DNA from: an uncultured Alphaproteobacteria bacterium
Lineage (GTDB): Bacteria; Pseudomonadota; Alphaproteobacteria; HIMB59
Assembly: GCA_902575725.1 (NCBI GenBank)
Contig: CACGSS010000001.1
Coordinates: 148,370-212,369 of the forward strand
Direction of reading: 5' to 3'
DNA: 64,000 nucleotides
Shown: positions 21,719 to 30,707 of the stretch, in pieces
How positions within the stretch are numbered: the first letter of the stretch is position 1
How the letters are laid out: each line of letters opens with the position of its first letter
The notes under the pieces: generated by a model
Seen by the model: only the letters and a program-made list of their open reading frames with translations
What the model was told of the DNA's origin: nothing
Database searches by the model: none
Translations under genes and position numbers: made by a program

Positions 21719-23191
21719 ATGAATCATACTTTATTTTTTAAAATTAACCCATCAATAAAATTTCCTGCTTGGGATAGCGATAGTCATTATAAATTCCTTT
21801 TTAGTAAAAATTTATTTAAAACAAAAAGATCGTATGAAAGATGGTTGGAAAAAATATCAATTTTTCCAGAGAATTTAAATATAGAAAGCTTTTTAAACAT
21901 ATATGCAGGTCATATAAACAAATTAATTTATGAAGATTCCATAAAAAAATTTGAAAAACAAAGATCACTTATTTTGTTCATTCAATACGCTGAGATAAAT
22001 AATAATAAATTTTTATTTGCAAATGATAGACGTAATGGAAGACTATGGGTCAAAGTTAAATCAAATAAATTAAAAGATATTTCTGAGAGTTTAAAATATT
22101 TCTCAAAATTAAGAAAAAAAAATATTATTATCTTTCCTGACGCTTATCTTCTTAAAATCTTTCTCGATCAAAAAATTGATGAAAATCAAATTAACAATAA
22201 ATCAAAACTCTCAATTCATTTTCCTGAGTATTTATTTTATATAAATAATCTCAAAATTAATGATACGAAATTACTCAATAAATTTAATTTACCTCCAAAC
22301 AGTTATCTTTCAGATCTAGAAGCGGAGAGTATTCATATTATCAGAGAAGTAGTTAGTGAAACAAAAAATCCTGTCATGCTTTACTCAATAGGAAAAGATA
22401 GTTCAGTAATGTTAAGGCTTGCTCAAAAAGCTTTCTACCCTAGTCTTCCCCCATTTCCTCTACTACATGTTGATACTCGATGGAAGTTCCGAGAAATGTA
22501 TTTATTTAGAAATTGGGTAGAAAAAAATAGTGGTATGAAGTTAATAACACATATTAATCCTGATGGTATTAAATCAAATATTAATCCCTTTGATCATGGC
22601 TCTGCTCTCCACACTGATATAATGAAAACTCAGAGTCTAAAACAAGCCTTGAACAAGTATAAATACGATGCTGCTTTTGGTGGAGCAAGAAGAGATGAAG
22701 AGAAAACAAGAGCTAAAGAAAGGGTTATTTCATTCCGAAACCCCTCTCATCAATGGGATCCCAAAAATCAGCGTCCAGAGCTTTGGTCTTTATATAACTC
22801 TAAAGTCAATAAGGGTGAAAGCACAAGGGTTTTTCCATTATCTAATTGGACAGAATTAGATATTTGGCAATATATATACCAAGAACAAATACCAATAGTT
22901 CCCTTATATTTTGCAAAAGTTAGACCTGTAGTAGTGAGAGATGGAATGATTATTATGGTAGATGATGATCGATTTAATATTCAATCTAACGAAAAAATTG
23001 AATTAAAAAGAATTAGGTTCAGAACACTTGGTTGTTATCCCTTAACTGGTGCTATTGAATCAAATGCAAATTCACTTGAAGACATTGTTCTTGAACTTCT
23101 TCAATCCAAAACATCTGAAAGACAAGGAAGAGCTATCGATACAGATTCAAGTAGCTCTATGGAAATCAAAAAAATTGATGGTTATTTTTAA
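21719..23191 (+). CDS. cysD: Sulfate adenylyltransferase subunit 2 with a ~190-residue N-terminal extension
   Basis: Residues ~190-490 are a complete Cys[15 protein letters not shown]-loop [35 protein letters not shown], and the C-terminal [10 protein letters not shown]. It makes APS from sulfate and ATP with CysN. Usual CysD is about 300 residues; here an extra ~190-residue domain precedes it ([19 protein letters not shown]...). I do not recognise this domain. It is soluble, without signal peptide, rich in Lys, Asn and aromatic residues, and contains [13 protein letters not shown] and [14 protein letters not shown] conserved glycine in the VDTGWKFREMY motif is Arg here. The gene abuts cysNC with no gap. 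Confidence 0.92.
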   Translation: MNHTLFFKINPSIKFPAWDSDSHYKFLFSKNLFKTKRSYERWLEKISIFPENLNIESFLNIYAGHINKLIYEDSIKKFEKQRSLILFIQYAEINNNKFLFANDRRNGRLWVKVKSNKLKDISESLKYFSKLRKKNIIIFPDAYLLKIFLDQKIDENQINNKSKLSIHFPEYLFYINNLKINDTKLLNKFNLPPNSYLSDLEAESIHIIREVVSETKNPVMLYSIGKDSSVMLRLAQKAFYPSLPPFPLLHVDTRWKFREMYLFRNWVEKNSGMKLITHINPDGIKSNINPFDHGSALHTDIMKTQSLKQALNKYKYDAAFGGARRDEEKTRAKERVISFRNPSHQWDPKNQRPELWSLYNSKVNKGESTRVFPLSNWTELDIWQYIYQEQIPIVPLYFAKVRPVVVRDGMIIMVDDDRFNIQSNEKIELKRIRFRTLGCYPLTGAIESNANSLEDIVLELLQSKTSERQGRAIDTDSSSSMEIKKIDGYF

Positions 23192-25057
23192 ATGTATAAA
23201 GCCGGTACAATTAGCAGATACTTAAAAAGTCAAGCTTCCCTTAATCTATTAAGGTTTATCACTTGTGGATCTGTTGATGATGGTAAAAGTACATTAATTG
23301 GTAGGATGCTTTATGAATCTCAAATGATATTTGATGATCAAGTTGCTTCCTTAAAAAACGACTCAAAAAAATATGGAACACAAGGTGAGAATATAGATTT
23401 TGCATTACTGGTCGATGGTTTATCAGCTGAGAGAGAACAAGGTATTACTATAGATGTTGCATATCGATTTTTTTCAAGTAGCAAAAGAAAGTTTATTGTA
23501 GCAGATACACCAGGTCACGAGCAATATACAAGAAACATGGCGACTGGGGCCTCAACAGCTGAGTTAGCTATTTTACTTGTTGATGCCCGAAATGGCATAC
23601 TTACACAAACTAAGAGACATTCTTTTATTGTATCTCTTCTAGGAATTAAAAATATTATCTTGGCAATTAATAAAATGGATTTAGTTAACTATGATAAAAA
23701 TATTTATGAAAAAATAAGCTCAGAATACAAATTATTCTCAAAAAAATTAAATTTTGAAAATATTCAAAGTATTCCTATATCAGCACTTAATGGAGATAAT
23801 ATTCACAAAAAATCTAAATACATGAAATGGTACAATGATAAAACCCTATTTGACTATTTAGAAACTACTAAAACTAAAATACAAAGCTCTGACAGTTTTG
23901 TGTTACCTGTTCAAAGTGTCAATAGACCTAATTTAAATTTCAGAGGATATTCAGGAACCATCGCTGAGGGAAAAATTAGAAAGGGTGATGAGTTAATTTC
24001 TCTTCCGTCAAATCAAAAAGTAAAAGTAAAAGATATTTTTGTAGGCGAAAGATCTCTAAAAACAGCTAATTTAAAGCAAAGTATTACACTTACCATAGAC
24101 AAAGAGATAGATACCTCTAGGGGCGATATACTCTGCTCAAAAAACTCCACAGTTGATATGGCTGACCAATTTAACATAAATGTTATTTGGATGTCAGAGG
24201 ATAAGGGTTTTACTGGAAGAACTTATTTAGCGAAGATTCATAATATCTCAACCAGTATTAAAATTATGAACATAAAAAAAATATATGATGTAAATACGCT
24301 AGAATTCGCTGCTGGAAATGAACTTAAACTCAATGATGTTGCAGAAATTTCTATCTCATTTAATAAAACTGTTCCCTTTTCGACTTTTAAAGAAAATAAA
24401 ATTTTGGGATCTTTAATAATTATTGATCCAATCAATAATCAAACTATTGGAATGGGAATGATAAACTTTTCTCTTCGTAGATCACAAAATATTCAACTTC
24501 AAAACTTAACCATCAATAAAAATTTAAGAGAGAAGATTAATGGTCACAAAGGTCAAGTGCTGTGGATGACTGGCCTCTCGGGATCAGGAAAATCCACTAT
24601 AGCTAATGAACTAGAAAAAATATTATATTCTCAAGGTAAAAAAACATACATTCTTGATGGAGACAATATCCGACACGGATTAAATAAAGATTTAGGTTTT
24701 ACAGACAAAGATAGAGTTGAAAATATAAGGAGAGTTGCAGAGGTGGCAAAACTTATGTGTGACGCTGGACTAATTGTGATCACTGCATTTATATCACCGT
24801 TTAGATTAGAGAGAGAAATGGCTCGATCACTTTTTGAAAAGAATGAATTTAAAGAAATTTATATTTCAACTCCTTTAAAAGTAGCTGAAAAAAGAGATCC
24901 AAAAGGTTTATATAAGAAGGCAAGACAGGGTAAAATACCAAACTTCACAGGTATAGACAGTATCTATGAAAAACCTACAAATCCTGAACTGGAAATTGAT
25001 ACCTCTAAAGTTTCTTTAAATAAGGCTGTAAAAAAAATATTGAATATTATTAATTAA
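23192..25057 (+). CDS. cysNC: Sulfate adenylyltransferase subunit 1 / adenylylsulfate kinase fusion
   Basis: A 621-residue fusion. Residues ~1-435 are CysN, an EF-Tu-like GTPase with [32 protein letters not shown] and INKMDL. Residues ~445-621 are CysC, APS kinase, with [32 protein letters not shown] and [10 protein letters not shown]. Together with CysD it converts sulfate to PAPS. No PAPS reductase or sulfite reductase lies in the window, so the product may feed sulfation or a reductase elsewhere. The end overlaps a convergent DUF2141 gene by eight bases. Confidence 0.95.
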   Translation: MYKAGTISRYLKSQASLNLLRFITCGSVDDGKSTLIGRMLYESQMIFDDQVASLKNDSKKYGTQGENIDFALLVDGLSAEREQGITIDVAYRFFSSSKRKFIVADTPGHEQYTRNMATGASTAELAILLVDARNGILTQTKRHSFIVSLLGIKNIILAINKMDLVNYDKNIYEKISSEYKLFSKKLNFENIQSIPISALNGDNIHKKSKYMKWYNDKTLFDYLETTKTKIQSSDSFVLPVQSVNRPNLNFRGYSGTIAEGKIRKGDELISLPSNQKVKVKDIFVGERSLKTANLKQSITLTIDKEIDTSRGDILCSKNSTVDMADQFNINVIWMSEDKGFTGRTYLAKIHNISTSIKIMNIKKIYDVNTLEFAAGNELKLNDVAEISISFNKTVPFSTFKENKILGSLIIIDPINNQTIGMGMINFSLRRSQNIQLQNLTINKNLREKINGHKGQVLWMTGLSGSGKSTIANELEKILYSQGKKTYILDGDNIRHGLNKDLGFTDKDRVENIRRVAEVAKLMCDAGLIVITAFISPFRLEREMARSLFEKNEFKEIYISTPLKVAEKRDPKGLYKKARQGKIPNFTGIDSIYEKPTNPELEIDTSKVSLNKAVKKILNIIN

Positions 25058-25490
25058 GTCGAATTTCCAATTGTTGAAATTTAGTCATATCAAAAACTAT
25101 GTTTTCAAAAACAACATCTTCAAAATTTAAATTAGGGTTTAATGAAAACCCGAATGGTTCTAGAGGTTTACCTTTAAAATCTCTTGAAAATTCTCCATTT
25201 CCATCAGTATCTTGAAAGGCAAACAGACCTATATTAATATGAGGGAAAGCTTTTAAATTAACATTATTAAAATTATTTATATCCTCCTCTACAATAATAA
25301 AAAGAGGTGCGGAATTTTCCTCGAAATAATATTTCCTATCATAACCCAGAATGTGAATTGGACTTGAAGCATCAACAAAGCCTGTGATTTTTGCTGTTAG
25401 ATGATCAGAATATGAAGTTTTTATTACAAAAAAAGCCTGAAAAATCAGGAAATAAACGATCATTTTAATCATATCAAGATAGCTGTGCAT
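25050..25490 (-). CDS. Exported DUF2141 family protein
   Basis: A 146-residue protein with an N-terminal hydrophobic segment (signal peptide, about residues 7-28). The segment [20 protein letters not shown] followed by [10 protein letters not shown] and [12 protein letters not shown] matches the DUF2141 pattern (a beta-sandwich protein of unknown role). The start may be the in-frame ATG at 25472, which gives a cleaner signal peptide. Function is not known. Confidence 0.75.
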   Translation of the reverse strand: MHSYLDMIKMIVYFLIFQAFFVIKTSYSDHLTAKITGFVDASSPIHILGYDRKYYFEENSAPLFIIVEEDINNFNNVNLKAFPHINIGLFAFQDTDGNGEFSRDFKGKPLEPFGFSLNPNLNFEDVVFENIVFDMTKFQQLEIRLN

Positions 25491-25700
25491 AACTTTTGAA
25501 AGATTAATGTATTTTCACAAAAGTTGTACAAACAATTTGATTGGATTTAAAACAAAAGAACAAACTACAAAAAAAACTTGATAAACGTAGTTTTTTTTTT
25601 AATTAATTGGAAATGTGTTATCATCATTCAATTAATAATCCACTCGCATAATGAATTACTGTGGATAACTCTGTTTAAAAGTATTAATTTATTCAAGGTT
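25484..25700. other. Divergent intergenic region with DnaA-box matches; candidate replication origin
   Basis: The region contains TTATGCACA (minus strand, 25484-25492) and TTATCCACA (minus strand, 25660-25668). Both fit the DnaA-box consensus TTATNCACA. Between them is an A+T-rich tract with poly-A and poly-T runs (about 25562-25605) that includes an AAACTAC/GTAGTTT inverted repeat, usable as an unwinding element. Two weaker boxes are possible near 25512 and 25637. The flanking genes diverge, so the poly-T hairpin is not needed as a terminator. Only two clear boxes are present, so this remains a candidate. Confidence 0.35.
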
Positions 25701-25991
25701 ATGAAAAAAGGATACATCATTGTAAGAGTTTCAATTCACAACAATGAACTATTTCAAAAATATCCTCCTTTATCAACTGAAGTGATGAAAAAATATGGGG
25801 GTAAGTACATAATTAGAGGTGGAAAAACTGATGTTTTAGAAGGGAAATGGCCTGTAGACAGAACTACCGTAGTAGAGTTTGAAAGCTTTGAAAGTGCTAA
25901 AAAATGTTATGAGTCTGTTGAATACTCAAAGGCTATGAAAATTAGGCAAAAAAGTACAAAAAGTGACCTTATATTGATAGAGGGTTGTTAA
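25701..25991 (+). CDS. DUF1330 family protein
   Basis: A 96-residue protein when started at ATG 25701 (MKKGYIIVRVSIHN), which begins at the conserved first strand. A longer in-frame extension upstream would run through the A+T-rich, DnaA-box-bearing region and is not credible. Conserved features: KKYGGKYIIRGGK, then EGKWPVDRTTVVEFESFESAKKCYES. DUF1330 is a ferredoxin-like dimeric fold of unknown role, often near metabolic genes. It overlaps the convergent DUF1192 gene by four bases. Confidence 0.85.
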   Translation: MKKGYIIVRVSIHNNELFQKYPPLSTEVMKKYGGKYIIRGGKTDVLEGKWPVDRTTVVEFESFESAKKCYESVEYSKAMKIRQKSTKSDLILIEGC

Positions 25992-26164
25992 TTCTTTTTA
26001 AAAAATTGATCGGCTAATTTGAGTTTGTCTTTTTTCTTTTTCAGTAAAATCTCTAGGTTTTTGATTTCTAATTTATGATTGCCAATCATCTCCTCAATTT
26101 CTTCAACACTCAAATCATCTAAATCAATTGGTTTAGTTTTTTTTGGCTCTTCTTCATCAAACAT
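25988..26164 (-). CDS. DUF1192 family small protein
   Basis: A 58-residue protein when started at the ATG at 26164 (MFDEEEPKKT). This is the family's typical start; a longer frame would intrude into the dioxygenase gene. LDDLSVEEIEEMIGNHKLEIKNLE followed by a Lys-rich coiled coil matches DUF1192, a short alphaproteobacterial family of unknown function. It overlaps the upstream dioxygenase gene by eight bases. Confidence 0.82.
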   Translation of the reverse strand: MFDEEEPKKTKPIDLDDLSVEEIEEMIGNHKLEIKNLEILLKKKKDKLKLADQFFKKN

Positions 26165-26996
26165 TTGTTCTATATCCCTCCTTTGTCCAAATAATTGGAA
26201 AAAAACTTTCATCTAACTCATCTGTTTCTAATTTTTTATATTTTTTATAAATTCTCGCTGTACCTCCTGTGTTTGTTGGATGAAATTTAGAGTAAGATGG
26301 AACGCAATGAGCAACTATTGCCCTTCTATTACTGTTTGTATTATTAATACCTGACCCATGCCAAGTGTATCCATGATGAAATGCTACTCCACCTGCTGGA
26401 ACTTCAACATATTGAATTTGAATTTCCTTATTTAATTTTGACGCATAATCATTTAACTCTTTTTTATAATCTCTAGGAGAATGAAATTGCCCCTTAGGAG
26501 GACTTAGTCCCCAAAGATGTGATCCTTTTACATATTCAAGTGTACCTTTTTCTTTATCGACATTATCGATGGGCATCCAACATGTCATCATAGTTTGTGG
26601 AATAATCCAATCATCATACGCAGCATCTTGATGATAAGCTAAAGTTTTACCTCCAGGTGGTTTCCATAAAACATTGTCTTGTAAAAGTCTTGATCCACTC
26701 CAGCCCATTAGTTCAGCACAAGCTTTTCCTAAAAATTCATTGCAAACTATTTCCTTTATTAAATTATCTGATTTCCATGCATTACAAATTTGTCTAGTAA
26801 CATCTTTGGGTCCACTTTCAAACTTCCAATTCCACTCGTCAGGTTCAATACCTGTTTCAAAGTTTCCATTAAATAAATTATGAAACCTCTCATGCAATCG
26901 CCTAAAATGGGTGGTATCAAGAAAACTCTCAATAATTAAAAAACCATTTTTTTGAAAATCTTTTTTTTGATCTTCATTTAAAGAAAATTCTATCAT
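26157..26996 (-). CDS. Phytanoyl-CoA dioxygenase (PhyH) family protein
   Basis: A 279-residue Fe(II)/2-oxoglutarate-dependent oxygenase. The iron-binding His-x-Asp is in LAYHQDAAYDDW, the distal His in HHGYTWHGSG, and a candidate 2-oxoglutarate-binding Arg in NSNRRAIVAH. The substrate cannot be deduced; the family hydroxylates lipids, ectoine-type osmolytes or small molecules. The gene stands alone apart from the DUF1192 partner. Confidence 0.85.
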   Translation of the reverse strand: MIEFSLNEDQKKDFQKNGFLIIESFLDTTHFRRLHERFHNLFNGNFETGIEPDEWNWKFESGPKDVTRQICNAWKSDNLIKEIVCNEFLGKACAELMGWSGSRLLQDNVLWKPPGGKTLAYHQDAAYDDWIIPQTMMTCWMPIDNVDKEKGTLEYVKGSHLWGLSPPKGQFHSPRDYKKELNDYASKLNKEIQIQYVEVPAGGVAFHHGYTWHGSGINNTNSNRRAIVAHCVPSYSKFHPTNTGGTARIYKKYKKLETDELDESFFPIIWTKEGYRTNV

Positions 26997-27087
26997 TATA
27001 AAAAAATTTTATTATCCTTTATGAAATATATTTTAGATTATCATTTAAATAAATTGACATTTTAGGTAGATTTCTGATAATCCAATA

Positions 27088-27252
27088 ATGTCAAAAAAAC
27101 TAATATTAATAATACTTTCCTCATTTTTTTTAGTCACTAGTTGCGCAACTGTGAGCGAAAAAGCTAATGACGCTTACGATACTGTAGCGGGTGCCGTATC
27201 TAAAGGTTACAACAAAGTTAAAGATACAGTAACCGGTGGCGACGACGATTAA
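27088..27252 (+). CDS. Small lipoprotein
   Basis: A 54-residue open frame. It has a hydrophobic signal peptide ending in a lipobox (FFLVTSCAT, Cys near residue 19). The mature part is about 35 residues (VSEKANDAYDTVAGAVSKGY...), ending in GGDDD. The layout resembles entericidin-like or other tiny outer-membrane lipoproteins. It lies upstream of the glutamine amidotransferase gene on the same strand. The clear lipobox and amphipathic mature part make it a credible gene despite its size. Confidence 0.75.
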   Translation: MSKKLILIILSSFFLVTSCATVSEKANDAYDTVAGAVSKGYNKVKDTVTGGDDD

Positions 27253-27305
27253 GTTTAGCGCTTTAAAAGGCGTGTCCTTTGCTGAGTTCAAATTAATTTA
27301 ATTTA

Positions 27306-28031
27306 ATGAAATTTATATCTCTCCAACATATTTCAATTGAGGATCCGGGGACGTTTAAAGATTTTCTTATAGAAGATGGTCATAGTATAACAACTATCCA
27401 ATTGGATGAGGGTGATAGTATTCCAAATAATTTAGATGAATTTGACGCTATGCTTTGTATGGGTGGTCCTATGGATACATTTATGGAAGATCAATATCCA
27501 TGGTTAATAGCTGAAAAAAAAGCAATAGGTGAATACGTTTTAAACCTTAAGAAACCTTTTTTAGGGTTTTGCTTAGGATGTCAGCTTTTAGGTGAGGTAT
27601 TGGGAGGAAAGGTAGTTGAGTCTAAACCACCTGAAATTGGCGTATTGGATATTAACATTGAAACAGGTGCAAAAACAGATCATATTTTTGATTTTCTTCC
27701 AAATAAAATAAAAGCATTGCAATGGCATTCTTATGAAGTGGTAGGTTTGGAGACTAACTCTAAAGTGAGAGTTATAGGCACTTCTCCCTCAACAAAATAT
27801 CAAATTTTTGGTTATGATAAGTATGCCTATGGAATTCAATTTCATTTAGAAATTCGAAAAACTACTGTTGATGATTGGGCTCAAGTTCCTGAATATAAAA
27901 ATGCTCTCGAAAAATCTCTCGGAGCCGATGCCTTACCTCAAATGAAAGATATTGTAGCTAAAGAAATTGATACTATGGTGATGCAGTGCAACCAAATGTA
28001 TAAAAACTTCGTTAAAATAATTAATAATTAG
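27306..28031 (+). CDS. Class I glutamine amidotransferase-like protein
   Basis: A 241-residue GATase1-fold protein. The oxyanion strand MLCMGGPMDT, nucleophile elbow GFCLGCQLLGE and histidine in GIQFHLEIR (with the following Glu) form the triad. It resembles stand-alone 'GMP synthase-like' amidotransferases acting on unknown acceptors. It precedes the metallo-hydrolase gene by 20 bases. Confidence 0.85.
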   Translation: MKFISLQHISIEDPGTFKDFLIEDGHSITTIQLDEGDSIPNNLDEFDAMLCMGGPMDTFMEDQYPWLIAEKKAIGEYVLNLKKPFLGFCLGCQLLGEVLGGKVVESKPPEIGVLDINIETGAKTDHIFDFLPNKIKALQWHSYEVVGLETNSKVRVIGTSPSTKYQIFGYDKYAYGIQFHLEIRKTTVDDWAQVPEYKNALEKSLGADALPQMKDIVAKEIDTMVMQCNQMYKNFVKIINN

Positions 28032-28051
28032 TTTTTTATAACTTAATTTAG

Positions 28052-29089
28052 ATGCACAGAAGAGATTTTATAAAAAAGGTTATACTTTTCTCGTTATCCT
28101 TTGTAATTCTAAAAACAAAAATTATGGCAAACACTCTCTTTAAACCTTTCAATCTAGTAGATGGAGTCTTTGTCAATAACTACGTTTCACATAAAAGTAG
28201 TTTCAAAGATTTTTGGAAATGGAGGAGGGAGTCAAGTAAGCCAGAACCGATTGCATTTCCTATGTTTGAAAATGACCCTGAATACTTAAAGTCTAATAAA
28301 TCTGAAAATACAATTACTTGGATTGGACATTCAACTTTCTTACTACAAATTGATGGTATTAATATATTAACTGACCCCCATTTCACAAAAAGAGCATCAC
28401 CTCTGAGTTTTATGGGACCATCAAGAACGACACCTCCTGGATTAAAAATAGAGGAACTACCTTTTATTGACTTTGTTTTAATTTCTCATAATCACTATGA
28501 TCATCTTGACTCAAAGACTATCCAGCTTTTATTAAAAAAACAAAATGTGAATCAACCTACATTTTTTGTACCACTAAAATTAAGAGATATTTTATCAAAA
28601 TTAGGTGCAAGAAATGTTTTGGAGCATGAATGGTGGCAAATGACTCAGTTCAAAAACTTAGAAATTCATTCTGTCCCAGTACAACATTGGAGCAAGAGAA
28701 CATTTAACGATACCAATAAAACACTTTGGTGTGGTTGGGTTGTTAAAGCAAATAATTTTAAGTATTTTTTTGTAGGCGATACTGGATATTCAAAAGATTT
28801 TAAGGATATTCAAAAAAAGTTTGGATCGTTTGACTTATCAACAATACCTATAGGGGCATATGCTCCAAGGTGGTTTATGAAAGACTCGCATTGTAATGTT
28901 GAAGAGGCAATTCAAATTCACAAAGACGTTAAATCTAAAAAATCTATAGCTATGCATTGGGGAACATTTCAATTAACAGATGAACCGATGGATGAACCAA
29001 TAAAATTACTCCGAGATCTAACTAAACAGTTAAAGATAAGCAAAGATGAATTTTCTTATATGACTCACGGTCAAACAAAGAAAATTTAG
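28052..29089 (+). CDS. Tat-exported metallo-beta-lactamase-fold hydrolase
   Basis: A 345-residue protein with an N-terminal twin-arginine segment (HRRDFIKKVILFSLSFV). The metal motif SHNHYDHLD, preceded by WIGHSTFLLQIDG, and the later GDTGYS and AMHWGTF match the UlaG/NAPE-PLD-like branch. It may hydrolyse a phospholipid or phosphodiester in the periplasm; the substrate is inference. Its stop overlaps the convergent small membrane protein by four bases. Confidence 0.85.
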   Translation: MHRRDFIKKVILFSLSFVILKTKIMANTLFKPFNLVDGVFVNNYVSHKSSFKDFWKWRRESSKPEPIAFPMFENDPEYLKSNKSENTITWIGHSTFLLQIDGINILTDPHFTKRASPLSFMGPSRTTPPGLKIEELPFIDFVLISHNHYDHLDSKTIQLLLKKQNVNQPTFFVPLKLRDILSKLGARNVLEHEWWQMTQFKNLEIHSVPVQHWSKRTFNDTNKTLWCGWVVKANNFKYFFVGDTGYSKDFKDIQKKFGSFDLSTIPIGAYAPRWFMKDSHCNVEEAIQIHKDVKSKKSIAMHWGTFQLTDEPMDEPIKLLRDLTKQLKISKDEFSYMTHGQTKKI

Positions 29090-29262
29090 GTAAAATAATT
29101 ATAGGCCTGATAAGACAGAGTTATTACAATTACTATTAATGCCCATATACTTAAATTACTCAAAAACTGTTTAAAAGAAGAGTTTGTATCCAAAAAATGA
29201 GGACCTACTAAAATCAGTAGACATATAAAATAAATAATAGGCATTATGATTTCTGCTGACAT
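29086..29262 (-). CDS. Small two-helix membrane protein coupled to the ion channel
   Basis: A 58-residue frame with two hydrophobic stretches (IIMPIIYFICLLILVG and LSIWALIVIVITLS). Its ATG overlaps the channel stop by one base (TAATG), so it is translationally coupled. The layout (short helix, polar GPHFLDTNSSFKQF, second helix) resembles the membrane anchor found at the N-terminus of alphaproteobacterial clan AA aspartic proteases, but no protease domain follows. It could be an anchor remnant or an accessory subunit of the channel. Confidence 0.6.
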   Translation of the reverse strand: MSAEIIMPIIYFICLLILVGPHFLDTNSSFKQFLSNLSIWALIVIVITLSYQAYNYFT

Positions 29263-30044
29263 TATTGATCTTTTCTTAGTTTATCTAAACTAATCTCCTC
29301 AGAAAATTGTTCATTTAACTTTTCAGCATTATTTCTAGTTTTTATCACATCATCTTTTTTTTCTTTCTGATTAACAACTACATCAACCAAAATTGCTATC
29401 AGAAGATTTAACATTGTAATTGCACAAACAATTATAAAACTAAAAAAATAAATCCATGCCCACCAATAAATATCTTGAAGAGGCAACATTACCTGTTCCC
29501 AAGAAGATAATGTTAAAACTTGAAATAAAGTAATCATTGAAACCCCAACATCAGACCATCTTTCGGGTATGTTATTTGAAAAGACAATTGCTCCAATAGT
29601 TGCATAAATATAAAGAATTATGAAAAGCAACAAACTTACATAAAAAACTCTTTTTAAAGATCCGATCAAAGACTCAATGATTAATTTTAACTCTGGAATA
29701 ATGGATATAACTCTCAAAACTCTAAACACTCTCAATAATCTCAACAGAAGAAAACTGGAATTGTTAGGTATTGGTATCAATGATACCAAAACAATAAAAG
29801 TGTCAAAAATGTTCCAACCATTTTTAAAAAAATTTGATTTTCTAGGCTCGCCAATAAAACGTATTGAAATTTCTATAACAAAAAAAATAGTTATCAAATA
29901 ATCAAGATATTTAATGAGCTCTCTTGAGAACTCTCCTAAATTGTAAGTATTTAAACCGATAGTAAATGCATTAAATATGATGATAAATAAAACTGAGTAT
30001 TGAAATAACTTACTTTCTTTGATTTTAAAAAAGATATGTTTCAT
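29262..30044 (-). CDS. Voltage-gated cation channel, NaChBac family
   Basis: A ~260-residue six-helix channel subunit. I chose ATG 30044 (MKHIFFKIKESKLF) because the longer frame would run antisense through the tRNA-fragment repeat. S4 carries arginines every third residue (RLLRVFRVLRV). The pore loop FQVLTLSSWEQVM aligns with the bacterial sodium channel filter TLESWS, but the key Glu is Ser here and a Glu lies three residues later. S6 is TMLNLLIAILVDVV. The C-terminus is a charged coiled coil. Selectivity may differ from NaChBac. Confidence 0.85.
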   Translation of the reverse strand: MKHIFFKIKESKLFQYSVLFIIIFNAFTIGLNTYNLGEFSRELIKYLDYLITIFFVIEISIRFIGEPRKSNFFKNGWNIFDTFIVLVSLIPIPNNSSFLLLRLLRVFRVLRVISIIPELKLIIESLIGSLKRVFYVSLLLFIILYIYATIGAIVFSNNIPERWSDVGVSMITLFQVLTLSSWEQVMLPLQDIYWWAWIYFFSFIIVCAITMLNLLIAILVDVVVNQKEKKDDVIKTRNNAEKLNEQFSEEISLDKLRKDQ

Positions 30045-30056
30045 ATTTTTAAAGAA

Positions 30057-30174
30057 TTTATTATCCAAAAAAAGAGTATATAAATCAACTAATGGTTCTG
30101 TGGTGAAACGGATATCACACTTGACTACGGATATCCTACGTCTCTTTAATTCATTTATTATCAATACAATTCTT
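30057..30174 (+). repeat. Repeat copy A with 5' fragment of tRNA-Arg(ACG)
   Basis: Bases 30094-30132 are identical to the first 39 bases of the tRNA-Arg(ACG) gene at 33192. The match ends three bases after the anticodon, at the first base of the 3' anticodon-stem strand, where the sequence switches to ATCCTACGTCTC. The whole ~118-base unit, including 37 bases upstream (aaaaaaagagtatataaatc) and 42 downstream, recurs nearly unchanged at 31687. It abuts the 5' end of the channel gene and marks the left end of the cassette region. Confidence 0.93.
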
Positions 30175-30317
30175 TGGGCTAATACACTTTTTCATCATTG
30201 GAGTGTGTTATGAATGCGTTGTAGAGTGTTCCTAGTTATAGAGTATTAGTTTATAATAATACCTAGTACATTCTCTAAGGATTAATAAAAATAGAGCTAA
30301 AAGAATTTTTATAATAA

Positions 30318-30707
30318 TTAATTAGTTATTTTACACTCCATAAAATACATGGTTTTAAGCGTAGTATCTTTAAAAGTTTCGCCACTTATCTCTAAAGTAA
30401 ATCTATTTAATTTAAGAATTTCAGAATGTGTTACATTCATTGAAATATTCTCGTATGTAAAATTATAAAAAGTTTTATTAGATTGTTCATTATCTAAATA
30501 GTATTCTTTGTCACCATAATCATAATATCTAGTTAGGGTTTTATCAATATCATTAAATATAAATATATTTGGATTTTCAAAAATATAATTTAATGAGGTT
30601 TCTCTATCTGGTCCATAAATCATTTCTTTTATGTAATTACAACTAAGCTTTGTATCCTCACCCCAACTCAAACTTGGGATTAATAACAATAGGGCAAGTT
30701 TTATCAA
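30318..30707 (-). CDS. Small secreted protein of unknown function
   Basis: A 129-residue protein that starts with TTG at 30707, overlapping the stop of the upstream lyase-like gene (TTGA). The signal peptide ends LLLLIPSLSWG, almost the same as that of the upstream gene. The mature part (~112 residues) has two Cys, one near each end, and many Tyr and Asn. I recognise no family. The coupling suggests a joint role with the lyase-like protein. Confidence 0.65.
   Translation of the reverse strand: MIKLALLLLIPSLSWGEDTKLSCNYIKEMIYGPDRETSLNYIFENPNIFIFNDIDKTLTRYYDYGDKEYYLDNEQSNKTFYNFTYENISMNVTHSEILKLNRFTLEISGETFKDTTLKTMYFMECKITN

Noticed and set aside
25562..25600. Rho-independent terminator at the AAACTAC/GTAGTTT hairpin
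   Set aside because: The flanking genes diverge, so nothing upstream needs ending; the stem is also G+C-poor.
25578..25700. Extended N-terminus for the DUF1330 protein
   Set aside because: It would run through the poly-T and DnaA-box region; the family begins at the ATG at 25701.
30094..30132. A second functional tRNA gene at each repeat
   Set aside because: Only the acceptor 5' strand, D arm and anticodon loop are present; no T arm or 3' acceptor strand follows.
30045..30164. N-terminal extension of the ion channel to position 30164
   Set aside because: The extension is antisense to the tRNA-Arg fragment; the second Met (30044) gives a normal channel start.
30019..30213. Plus-strand open frame across repeat A
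   Set aside because: It overlaps the channel gene and tRNA fragment and has no recognisable protein features.
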